Assembly (NCBI GenBank): GCA_035772405.1
Contig: JAYKKM010000148.1
Coordinates: 297,501 to 361,500, forward strand
Origin: Chrysogorgia sp. JL179-B06
Lineage: Eukaryota > Cnidaria > Anthozoa > Scleralcyonacea > Chrysogorgiidae
Direction: 5' to 3'
DNA length: 64,000 bases
Made by a program: the position numbers and the translations under genes. Below, one piece after another: positions 1 through 9,748 of the stretch. The notes beneath the pieces were generated by a model, which searched no databases, was not told the DNA's origin, and saw only the letters and a list, made by a program, of their open reading frames with translations. Numbering within the stretch: position 1 is the stretch's first letter; each line of letters begins with the position of its first letter.

Positions 1-396
1 TAAAACTCCACTTTGTAAAACAAGAACTTTCCAAGCCTCACATTTTAACCGCGTAGTCAAATTATGGAACTTTGTCTGCAAATTAGCCAATCCAAGTAGT
101 TTCACCAGTTCTATGTCATTGAAGAACTTTGTAAGACAGATACTATCCAGTGTAGTGGTTTCTACTTTTGATATAGATTGGCCGTGCACCTGGACACTGG
201 TACGCGACTGTCCCTGTCATAGAGTCTCTATGACATAGAACAAATTTTACATGTATATATTTTAATCTAAGAGGTCGGCGCCTCGCATGGGACTTTTAGT
301 CCCGTTCGCGTTTTCCCTTTTGGATCTCTTGTTGTTGTCTTTTTCATGGCAAGAATTGTTATCCAATAAATTAAATTTAAAAAAAAAAAAAAAAAA
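1..396 (+). mobile_element. 3' end of a CR1/L2-like LINE with poly(A) tail
   Basis: An open frame enters at base 2 and stops at 236-238. It encodes a tail with the spacing R-T-x-Q-A-S-x-F-N-R-x-V-K-L-W-N, the usual C-terminal end of reverse transcriptases in CR1, L2 and Jockey-like LINEs. After the stop come about 130 bases of 3' untranslated sequence and an A-rich tail at 367-396. The reverse transcriptase core would lie outside the window to the left. The insertion lies in an older dispersed repeat that resumes at about 397. Family assignment within LINEs is inference; the tail architecture is visible. Confidence 0.75.
2..238 (+). pseudogene. LINE ORF2 C-terminal fragment (partial)
   Basis: This is a 78-codon partial frame that is open from the window edge to a TAG. 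It holds the post-reverse-transcriptase thumb/tail region with the F-N-R-x-V-K-L-W-N signature. No endonuclease or reverse transcriptase core motif is in the window, so activity of the parent copy cannot be judged. It is called a fragment because only the tail is visible. Confidence 0.6.
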
Positions 397-690
397 TTAA
401 ATGCATAAAATCGTCAACCTAATTTGACGTCTCATATCAGGCTTCTCTCACTGGATAATTAGAGGGACCAAATTCGCAATAAATCTGTAGGTAGGCGATG
501 AATCGTTTTACCCAGTAATTTGAAAAATGTTTTCTGGTCCTCTTTATAGTAATATTATTTTATTTTGTCAATGGTAAGAGCACATAAACCATCAAAAAAC
601 CTCATAGGAATCTCAGTTGGTCCCTTGGACTTCCGGCTTCATTTTCTGAACAATAGTTGCTCGATCCAGTCTTTATTTAGAGATCAGTGC
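397..690. repeat. Dispersed repeat, copy 1 (inverted copy at 59.4 kb)
   Basis: Read on the minus strand this stretch matches 59,425-59,705 over most of its length with scattered substitutions and small indels. Shared blocks include GAGCAACTATTGTTCAGAAA and ATTATCCAGTGAGAGAAGCC. The LINE at 1-396 interrupts this copy, so the repeat is older than the LINE insertion. No coding potential was recognised. Confidence 0.7.
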
Positions 691-1760
691 TGGTTATTTA
701 CATGGTTAAGTGACAAAATTCTGACGATTCTATACTGGCGGCCATTTTGAACAAGGCCTGGTTACACAGGAAATTTCAAAATACGAGCCCAAAATATTAT
801 TACTGGGGCCCCTGTGGGGAGCACGAGTCTTAAAAAGGGCTCTATTCTCTATTTTCCGTTTTTATGTCGAGAATCTGCATTACGTCATCCCGATATGCTT
901 TGCGAAACATGCAAGAAATGGTTGCGAAAGTTCATCCTTGTTGTCAATGAATCGCAGTCGGAAAAGCATTTACGAGACCTGTAAACCCGCAAACTAACGC
1001 AAAGATTCTCTCCAGGATAACTGGACGAGAGAAACACAGATGAGAGATTAAAGAAAGAACTCGCAGAACCGTGGACGAAACCGTCAACATGAGAAACACA
1101 GATGAGAGATCAATCATGAAGACGGAATAGACAGTCGAAGGACAGGGAAATATTATTATACCATGTGCTGACATTTATCCCGTGAAACACCGTAATATTA
1201 ATCATTATGAAACGTTGTGTTTTTGTTCGATTTAAATCAATTCTATATCGAAATGATCACTTGAATCTGGCGAATCGAACGCTGTAGGTTTCGTCTACTT
1301 AAAATGTGAAGATCAGATGTTATATGAGAAAATACGTAAGCGATTAAAGCGAGACTCGTCTTTAAAATCAAAGGACATGGCTTCAAGATCTATTCGTCGT
1401 TTACCCGATAATTTAATGCTTTTATGTCCATTAAACCGATGTAAATTCGTAACAGATATGTTTCGTATACCTTGCCGTTGATTTTTATATAAATTTTGGC
1501 ACACGAAGACCTTCAATCGAACAGATATTAGAAAAAATAGCATTGCCGCTCTCTCCTCCGCAGAGGCTTCCAATGCAGTAGAGGGGGGTTATATCGGTTC
1601 GGATAAGGAATGCGGTAGAGGGACGAGGAAAACCGCTGAAAATCGGAACGGGGGCGAGCGGAGAAACGATTGGAGAGAGAGGAAGCCTCTGCCAGATTTC
1701 ACGCCAAACGGGGGGTAGGGTAACTGGTCCTGCTCAACCTGATCGGATCACCAAGCTGAG
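691..1760. other. No gene recognised
   Basis: Only short unconvincing frames occur here. A local direct repeat (GAGAAACACAGATGAGAGAT) is seen at about 1,030 and 1,091. The 1,560-1,700 interval is purine-rich. No splice-flanked exon or RNA gene was recognised. Confidence 0.4.
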
Positions 1761-1867
1761 GTCTCATACATGAGAACTCAGCCTCCAAGCACTTACGGTG
1801 TTCCACCTGGAGACGTCCATCCTATTGGGTTCGCCGCCGATTGGATCCAGCTGGGTCTTATGATCCG

Positions 1868-2650
1868 GGCCATTGGGCCTAGTATGGACGCGGTTTGAGT
1901 GCGTAGTTGGGTTCATCGGACCCATTATCCATTGCGTAATTGGGTTCATCGGACCGGTTATCCATTGCGTGTTGGGTCATCGGACCCGTTATCACTGCGT
2001 AATTGGGTTCGTCGGACCCGTTATCCATTGCGTAATTGGGTTCATCGGACCCGTTATCGATTGCGTAATTGGGTCATCGGACCCGTTATCCATTGCGTAA
2101 TTGGGTTCATCGGACCCGTTATCCATTGCGTAATTGGGTCATCGGACCCGTTATCCATTGCGTAATTGGGTTCATCGGACCGGTTATCCATTGCGTGTTG
2201 GGTCATCGGACCCGTTATCACTGCGTAATTGGGTTCGTCGGACCCGTTATCCATTGCGTAATTGGGTTCATCGGACCCGTTATCGATTGCGTAATTGGGT
2301 CATCGGACCCGTTATCCATTGCGTAATTGGGTTCATCGGACCCGTTATCGATTGCGTAATTGGGTCATCGGACCCGTTATCCATTGCGTAATTGGGTTCA
2401 TCGGACCCGTTATCCATTGCGTAATTGGGTCATCGGACCCGTTATCCATTGCGTAATTGGGTCATCGGACCCGTTATCCATTGCGTAATTGGGTTCATCG
2501 GACCGTTATCCATTGCGTAATTGGGTCATCGGACCCGTTATCCATTGCGTAATTGGGTTCATCGGACCCGTTATCCATTGCGTAATTGGGTTCATCGGAC
2601 CTATTATCGATTGCGTAATTTGGTTCATCGGACCCGTTATTAATGCTTTG
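1868..2650. repeat. 33-bp minisatellite array A
   Basis: About 24 tandem copies of a 32-33 base unit, with consensus halves ATTGCGTAATTGGGTTC and ATCGGACCCGTTATCC. A longer block with GGACCGG, GCGTGTTGGG and TATCACTGCG variants occurs at about 1,938 and again at about 2,168, giving a second period of about 230 bases. Because 33 is a multiple of three, reading frames stay open through the array; these are not taken as genes. Half of the unit is shared with array B at 4.34-5.15 kb. Confidence 0.95.
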
Positions 2651-2797
2651 CGTAATACGAGCTTTGCTAATTATCAGTTGCTGTCAACAAGCTAGCGCTC
2701 ACTTCTTTGTGCATCTGGATTCCATAAGATTTGCTCGATCCCAGGACCATGTGCGTTGCTCCTTCCTGTGGTTTAACTTCGGTTATTTCATTACCCC

Positions 2798-3430
2798 ATT
2801 TTAAACCATACCTCGACTAAATCAGTTTGTCGGAGTGTTATCAATATATTCATCCTTTTAACTTACCTGTTTGGTTGGTTGGGTAACAGGTGGTCCGATT
2901 GGCTCCTGTTTGATTGGTTCCGTGATGCTTGGAATAGGATCAGATTGATTGGTCCTATTGATCCTGATCTGCTTACCAATCGGAGCTTACCTGTACCCTT
3001 CAAACATCAGTTGCGGAACTGATGAGTAATTCAGTCTTGTTAAAGAGGTGGGATGGTGGGTGCGTATTTCGTCCACGTTGAGCACTGTGCACTGCGTCGT
3101 CTGCGCTTATTGCGTGACAATAACTTCCAATGCTATCGGATTACGGTTGCGTTGCATTCGAGTGTCATACTCTTGTGCGTCATCGATATCCTGGGGCGTA
3201 TGCATCGTAGCACGTCTCCTTTGGTTTAACCTTGGTTATGACTAACCTCATTTAAACCATACCTCGACTAAATCAGTTTGTCGGAGTGTTATCAATATAT
3301 TCATCCTTTTAACTTACCTGTTTGGTTGGTTGGGTAACAGGCGGTCCGATTGGCTCCTGTTTGATTGGTTCCGTGGTGCTTGGAATAGGATCAGATTGAT
3401 TGGTCCTATTCATCCTGATCCGCTTACCAA
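2798..3430 (+). repeat. Direct repeat pair about 449 bp apart
   Basis: The segment 2,798-2,982 is repeated almost exactly at 3,247-3,430, starting TTAAACCATACCTCGACTAA and ending in the GCTTACCAA region. The sequence between them includes a block that recurs at 6,643-6,836. This looks like a local tandem duplication or the two ends of a decayed element; the sequence does not decide which. Confidence 0.8.
3060..3250 (+). repeat. Segmental duplicate, copy 1
   Basis: About 190 bases beginning TGCGTATTTCGT and running through CGTATGCATCGTAGCACGTC match 6,643-6,836 in the same orientation with very few differences. Short frames here (for example 3,048-3,245 and the end of 6,289-6,828) are shared simply because the DNA is duplicated. 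No function is assigned. Confidence 0.85.
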
Positions 3431-3589
3431 ACTGAGAGATCACCGGTTTGAGATCTCAGCTTCCAAGCATCTCTAAATACTAAGTCCGCAACTCTCTGGA
3501 CTACTTATAGGCGATGTTACCCAACCGGTTTCCGCTTTAGCTCCGTGGTTCCGATTCTTATCATCTGCGTGTTCAGCTACGAGCGTTAT

Positions 3590-4335
3590 GTGTTTGACTA
3601 TGGGCGCTACCAATTGCGTAATACACGCGGATAATTCCGTGTTCAACCATGAGCGTTGCGATGTGGGCTCGTTTTATGCACGATGGTCGCGTAATTTGCG
3701 TGTTCAACCATGAGCGTTGTTATGAGAGCACGTTTTACACACGATGGTCACGTAATTGCGTGTTCAAACATGAACGTTGCGATGTGGGATCGTTTTACGC
3801 ACGATGCTCGCGTAATTTGCGTGTTCAACCACGAGCGTTGCGATGTGGGCTCGTTTTACGCACGATGCTCGCGTAATTTGCGTGTTCAACCATGAGCGTT
3901 GCGATGTGGGATCGTTTTACGTACGATGCTCGTGTAACTTGCGTGTTCAACCATGAGCATTGCGATGTGGGCTCGTGTTACGCACGATGCTCACGTAATT
4001 TGCGTGTTCAAACATGAGCGTTGCGACGTGGGCTCGTTTTACACACTATGCTCGCGTAATTTGCGCGTTAAATCATGAGCGTTGCGACGTGGGCTCGTTT
4101 ATTTAACACACTATGCTCGCGTAATTTGCGTGTTCAAACATGAGCGTTGCGACGTGGGCTCGTTTTACACACTATGCTCGCGTAATTTGCGCGTTAAACC
4201 ATGAACGTTGCGACGTGGGCTCGTTTAACACTCTATGCTCGCGTAATTTGCGTGTTCAAACATGAGCGTTGCGACGTGGACTCGTTTTACACATGATGGT
4301 CGCGTAATTTGCGAGTTCAACCATGAGCGTTTTGA
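3590..4335. repeat. Roughly 60-bp tandem array
   Basis: About twelve diverged copies of a unit of roughly 60 bases, with landmarks GCGTGTTCAAACATGAGCG, TTGCGACGTGGGCTCGTTTTA and CACTATGCTCGCGTAATTT. Units differ by substitutions and small indels. The array abuts minisatellite array B without a gap. Confidence 0.9.
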
Positions 4336-4339
4336 CGTA

Positions 4340-5150
4340 GGTTGGGTTCTTTGCACCCATCATTGATTGCGTAATTGGGTTCTTCGAACCCCTCTTTGAT
4401 TGCGTAATTGGGTTCTTTGCACCCATCATTGATTGCGTAATTGGGTTCTTTTCCCCATCATTGATTGCGTAATTGGGTTCTTTGCACCCATTATCGATTG
4501 CGTAATTGGGTTCTTTGCGTTCATCATTGATTGCGTAATTGGGTTCTTTGAACCTATCATTGATTGCGTAATTGGGTTCTTTGAACCCATGATTGATTGA
4601 GTAATTGGGTTATTTGCACCCATGATTGATTGCGTAATTGGGTTCTTTGAACCCATGATTGATTGCGTAATTGGGTTCTTTGCACCCATCATCGATTGCG
4701 TGATTACGTCCTTTTCACCCATCATTGATTGCATGATTGGGTTCTTTGCACCCGTGATTGATTGCTTAATTGGGTTCTTTGCACCCATTATTGATTGCGT
4801 GATTGGATTCTTTTCACCCATCATCGATTGCGTAATTGCGTTCTTTTCACACATCATTGATTGCGTGATTGGGTTCTTTTCGTCCTTCATTGATTGCGTA
4901 ATTGGGCCCTTTGCACCCATCATTGATTGCGCGCGTAATTGGGTTCTTTGAACCCATCATTGATTGCGAAATTGGGCGTAATTTTTGGGCTCTTTGCCCC
5001 ATTATTGATTGCGTGCTTGGGTTGTTTAGTAATCTTTACACCCATTGTCGATTACGTAATTGCGCTCTTTGTACTCATTATCGAAAGCATGATTGCGCTC
5101 TTTGCACCTCCTCGGTTGCATAACTGGATTCTCTGCGCCCTTATCAATGG
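4340..5150. repeat. 33-bp minisatellite array B
   Basis: About 24 copies of a 33-base unit with halves ATTGCGTAATTGGGTTC and TTTGCACCCATCATTG, decaying toward 5,150. Frames of 109 codons (plus) and 165 codons (minus) run through it as an 11-residue repeat, an expected result of a 33-base period. The first half of the unit equals that of array A, so the two arrays have a common origin or exchanged sequence. Confidence 0.95.
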
Positions 5151-5162
5151 CGTAGCTGGGAT

Positions 5163-5475
5163 CTACATACCCGTCATCCTTTGCATAATTAGGAATATCC
5201 ATTGCAACATATCCGCAACACCATCAATGAATGGTGCAGAGCGATGGCCAAACGAGAGGGCTACGTCTACATAGAACTTCCCGCGCCATTTCATGCCAAG
5301 TAGATACCGATCGCGTGGGTGTACTGGACTGATGCGATAGGCGCTCTTAATATCTAGTTTGCTATGAGTGCGTCTTTTCGAGCCTCCATAATTAATTTTA
5401 TCGCGTCGTCGACCTTGCAGTACTGCGTGTGCAGACACAAACTTGGATCAATCGCATCATTCACACTGTAGCCCT
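5163..5475 (-). pseudogene. DIRS-like reverse transcriptase fragment
   Basis: The minus strand encodes the block K-L-D-I-K-S-A-Y-R-x-x-P-V-H-P followed by R-Y-L-L-G-M, Y-V-D-V-A-L-S-F-G and R-S-A-P, the fingers/palm opening of DIRS-type (tyrosine-recombinase) retroelement reverse transcriptases. The upstream part (V-D-D-A-I-K-L-I) lies in another frame, so there is a frameshift just before K-L-D-I-K. The Y-x-D-D catalytic box is not present. Neighbouring minisatellite has replaced the 3' part. DIRS rather than Gypsy is my reading of the L-G-M and R-S-A-P signatures. Confidence 0.7.
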
Positions 5476-6326
5476 CGGGAGACGAAAGGTCCAGGATTAA
5501 GCGCTATTCGTTTGCCGATGGTTTTTTTTGAGTTTTTTTTTTGGGGGGGGGATAACGCCAAAACGGCTAATGTGAAGCTCTTCAATTGGTGGGGTCTCGA
5601 AGAGGCCTTCTACTCGATCTAGGCGTATTTCTTTAGAAAGATAATCATCTATAATTTTCGGGTGAGTCAAAGCATAAATGCAGTTGACGTTCGCTGACTG
5701 TAAATTTCATCCACGGTTAAAAAAATAAGGAAAAACAACTTCGTAGGCCATCCGTCGTAAGCAGGACTTTCTTACGATCAGGGTGTAGTGCGAGTTCCAG
5801 TGCAGGAGTAACAGGAACAAAGGTATTTTTCTATCGCTTAGATGTGCTGCGGCTTCTTCGACGTGGTGATCTAGGCCGGTGACTTTCTGGTCGATGGCTA
5901 TCGTGCCCTCGAGGGCAGGCAATACGGCGATGTGTCGCTAATAAAAAGGGGGTGTCTCAATTCCGGGGGCAGGGTATTTTGCCCTACTTCGTGAGCAGCT
6001 ATATGTTCGTTCATCATTTTCGAAGTAGAATTCGTCATCGCGCTATTAGTCAGATGCGTAAACGTTCTGGCAGACTGGCAGTAAAATAATACATATTGAT
6101 CGTACCTTGATGTTGACCACTGGAATTTCCACCTGTAGGGCCTAATGAGAATGGGCACATACACCCGCTATTTGAACCGTGGTATTAATCACCAGGAACG
6201 GGTTTTTGACCCTTGGTTGCGCGAGGCCAGTATTGCCTTCGGTCGCAGGAACGAACTCACGAGCGTACAAATGCGGTAAGGACGTATCTTGTCTCTTCTC
6301 GGCCCGAGGCTCGGCCATGACTCCTG

Positions 6327-6608
6327 TCAGGTGGCGTGCTTCGACGGTGGACGTTCGCGAGACCCGCTCGACGGAAGAACATTGAAGGCACTACCTGCGT
6401 GCTCGGACGCCCGGAGACGAGATATAGCATTACTTACTGCCGAAGGACGTTCTTGCGAGAGCGTTTGCGCGACGACTTTCTGGTTGGCGGCGCCAAATTC
6501 CGGGTGGTTCCACCACGTCTGTTCGATAGATCTTGTCTCCCTCGCCAAGCCTGCGGCTGAGACTTCGCCTGGAGCTACCTCTTCGTGTACTATGTTTGTC
6601 TCCGACAT
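6327..6608 (-). CDS. Unrecognised ORF, possible gag-like remnant
   Basis: A frame of about 93 codons begins with Met-Ser-Glu-Thr-Asn and ends at 6,327. It lies upstream, on the same strand, of the DIRS-like reverse transcriptase fragment, the position expected of a gag-type ORF. No zinc knuckle or other motif is visible, and the sequence between the two is broken. It may also be a chance frame in GC-rich repeat DNA. Confidence 0.25.
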   Translation of the reverse strand: MSETNIVHEEVAPGEVSAAGLARETRSIEQTWWNHPEFGAANQKVVAQTLSQERPSAVSNAISRLRASEHAGSAFNVLPSSGSRERPPSKHAT

Positions 6609-6642
6609 TTTTTTTTTGTTTCTTTTCGCATTCCCACGACAA

Positions 6643-6836
6643 ATGCGTATTTCGTTCGCGTTGAGCACTGTGCGCTGCGTCGTCTGCACTTATTGCGTGA
6701 CAATAACTTCCAATGCTATCGGATTACGGTTGCGTTGCATTCGAGTGTCATACTCTTGTGCGTCATCGATATCCTGGGGCGTATGCATCGTAGCACGTCT
6801 CCTTTGGTTTAACCTTGGTTATGACTAACCTCATTA
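6643..6836 (+). repeat. Segmental duplicate, copy 2
   Basis: Near-identical to 3,060-3,250 in the same orientation. The copies are 3.6 kb apart and bracket two tandem arrays and the DIRS-like relic, so the whole 1.9-6.8 kb block looks like a site of repeated local rearrangement. Confidence 0.85.
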
Positions 6837-8970
6837 AACGTACGTTAATCTGAATAATTCATCCCTGCTGTGATATATTCGAGAGAGCAACATTACATAC
6901 GTTTATAATCTGAATAATTCATGACAGAGTTTCTTCTAGCTTTACGCAGCGGAAAAAATTGTTGTCCCGTTTGTTCTAGACAAACTTACCATCGATCGAG
7001 ATATCTTGGAACGATGTGCTCAAAATATCGACTTTAGAATCTACAGAACAGTTCATATCAACAGCAACTGCTTTCTGGCTCGAGTGTAAATTATCATCCG
7101 GCTCTTCCATCGATCAAAACAACGTTAAAATACATAAATTAAGACGTCAGCCAAACGCTCTTGGTCGCATGTCTCCTTACATGAAAAATTCGAACGAGAA
7201 ACAAAAGGATTGCCGAGATATAAAATGGACCATCGGAGGAGAGAGGCATTGCCGTGTTTAGTGTTTACATTAAATTTCGTCTGCGTGTCAGGCGTTCTGC
7301 ATTAGGGGGGCTATCCTGCGTGTAGACGCCTGGTTTTTCTTCGTCCTCATTTTCCAGCCCAACTTGCTTCTAAAAGTTCCCACTTTAAACGAGCGCTGGA
7401 CAATGCCTTCAGTGCCTGATTACAGAAATCAATGCATTAAAAATTATCCTTTGTAATATAAGACAAGTGAGTAGGTTTTCTAATTCCAACTGTCTAACAT
7501 GCCACCAATGCATACCAATCTCCGCCCCTAAAAGTAGCCCGAGTTAACACCTAGCGGGCGTCTTGTTCTTGCATAATTCTGCATGCGGTTGTCATCAATC
7601 CATGACGTCAATCACTTTCCTGGCGAGTTGGCCGAGCGGAGATTGAGTACGAGAAAATCAATTTTTAACGAGATTGCCTTCATTACTGTTTTTGGAGCAA
7701 CAAGAGCAACGACATTACCATCACGGTAATTTATATAAACTATGTATGTGTGTATGGATGTATATACTGTTTAAACCCCCTGTGGAACTTTCGAAGCCGA
7801 GGATAAAAATCTGAGATAATACCACGATTGTTGAATATTTACAGTCGAGTTGATTTATTAGGGATCAATGACGTGAAATGTGGATAAGCTGCACTTATAT
7901 TTTTGGTTTATAGTGGACTCCATGTCGTGTATAAACTTATGTCATTTTGATAAAAAAGTGTATCTATATATAATATTTAGTACAATATTTGCTGTTGTTT
8001 ACAAGGTCTAAAATAAAACCACTATGAATTTGAAGGTGAAACAGTAAGACAAACTATTAATGGCTTTCTATAGAATAATTGTATTGTATCAAACTTTGTC
8101 CATGATTTGATTAAAGAAACATTTTTAATAACTCATATGTGTATTTTGTCATGTGTATTTTGATTCTATATAATAAACCTTCTAAACCATTGCTGGTCAA
8201 TAAAACAATGTTCATATAATAAAAATAGGTACGCAGTGCGTACATGTGTCTACTGGATTTGCATTAACATGTACAAGCCGAATAGGGAATTCACTGCAGT
8301 TTAATTGCAAATTTTATTCCAAAAACAGCTGAGTAGATTAGCATAGTAGCGTATAGATTGAAAACTAGAAAAAGATAAGTTTGGCACAGCTTCACTTGCA
8401 TATTGCATTGTTTCTGTTGAGCAGTATATGAGCATTGTAATTTTAACTTTTCAATTAGGCATAAACAATAACTGGGTTCCAAGGATGCTGTAATTTCCAA
8501 ATTCCAATAATTAAATGATTGTTATCAGCTATCTCATACTGGCAGACAAAAATCATATTCCTTATACTTACTTGGGTAGGGAAAGTATTGTACTTAACTT
8601 GTTTTGATTTATTGTACCGTTTTTTTTTTAAATTTTAGCTTATAGTACACAATTCTTGGTTTGAAGGGCTCTTTGAAAAAACCAACCTCATCAAATAGGG
8701 TATTGATAATTAACATGCAGATCAGCTGTACATTTCAAGGACCCAGCTGGTTTCTAGTTTTTTTGGTACAGTAATTACTCGAGCTAACTGTGGTAGCCGA
8801 GTCTAGGTTCCGGTGTGTTTGTTTTTATTTTTTAGGGTCGAGATATGGCCAACAGGCTTTTCGAAACTGAGGCATGTGACAGCCTCTGGGGACATGAGTA
8901 CACAATAATGGCGATTTCTCACATTCTCACATATTCAGCATACTTGAGACACAATAATGACAATTTTTTA
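6837..8970. other. No gene recognised
   Basis: AT-rich sequence with only short frames, such as 7,016-7,261 on the plus strand and 8,291-8,500 on the minus strand, without family motifs or convincing splice context. A tRNA-like box at about 7,626 does not extend to a complete tRNA. Confidence 0.4.
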
Positions 8971-9739
8971 ATTTTCTATGCTCTATAACTTTATAGAGTT
9001 CACTGGGTTGGGCTGTGTGACGCAGCGACCTTTTTTAAACATGGCAGTTTGGTCGCATGGTTTCAGTTTCTGTATTTATTTTCTGCATAGTGTTATTCTG
9101 CTCCAGTGTATTGATGCAGAACATGGTGTGATGGCAGCTAATAATATCAATCCATTGTTAGACTGCGCCATAAAAGAGCTGGCTTGGAACTACTCGAAGA
9201 CACTGCTTCCTGAAAGGGGTAATCTTTTGCCTGTGTTTGATGCCTTGCAACTTGAAACCAAGTGCAATCTTACTAGACCAACAAAGGTAGACGATGTTCG
9301 AAGACAGCCTTTATCAGCTCATGACCCTGCTGCATCGTTTGCTGTGTTTGTACATCCTACCAATGGTTTAGACCACAATGAGGGCAGTGAAAGTAAACCA
9401 CTTGCAAGTTTGTTGAGAGCCAGAGATTTATGTCGTGAACAACGTAGAGAAAGACCAGTGAAATGTATGGTATTTCTAATGGAAGGAGTTCATGAACTAA
9501 ATGAAACATTACGTCTTGGTCCTGATGATAGTGAGACAACGTTCGTTGGAGGAAAGGACTCGGTGATTTCAGGTGGGAAAACTGTACAGATAAATTGGGA
9601 ATTGTATAAACAATCGATTGAGATAGCATCAGGACAAAATGCAATATTTTACGACAACCTACAACCCGAAGAGAACTCGAAAAGTGTAAGATTTTTTGGG
9701 AAAGTAAATTCTTCTTCTGCTTGTTATGTTGCATGTGGC

Positions 9740-9748
9740 AAGGATGAT
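9740..9748. other. Target-site duplication AAGGATGAT (left)
   Basis: The nonamer AAGGATGAT occurs at 9,740-9,748 and 13,103-13,111, exactly flanking the insertion. The intact paralogue has it once, in the Lys-Asp-Asp codons before Lys-Cys-Thr. Confidence 0.9.

Noticed and set aside
4426..4951. Open frames of 165 codons (minus) and 109 codons (plus) with an 11-residue repeat
   Set aside because: The 33-base minisatellite period is a multiple of three, so several frames stay open by arithmetic. There is no start context, splice site or domain.
5520..5552. T-rich then G-rich run as a polypurine tract or G-quadruplex
   Set aside because: It is a single homopolymer pair in decayed element DNA; there are not four G-runs and no associated long terminal repeat.
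7620..7660. tRNA-like start (GAGTTGGCCGAGCGG)
   Set aside because: No matching B box, anticodon arm or acceptor stem follows.
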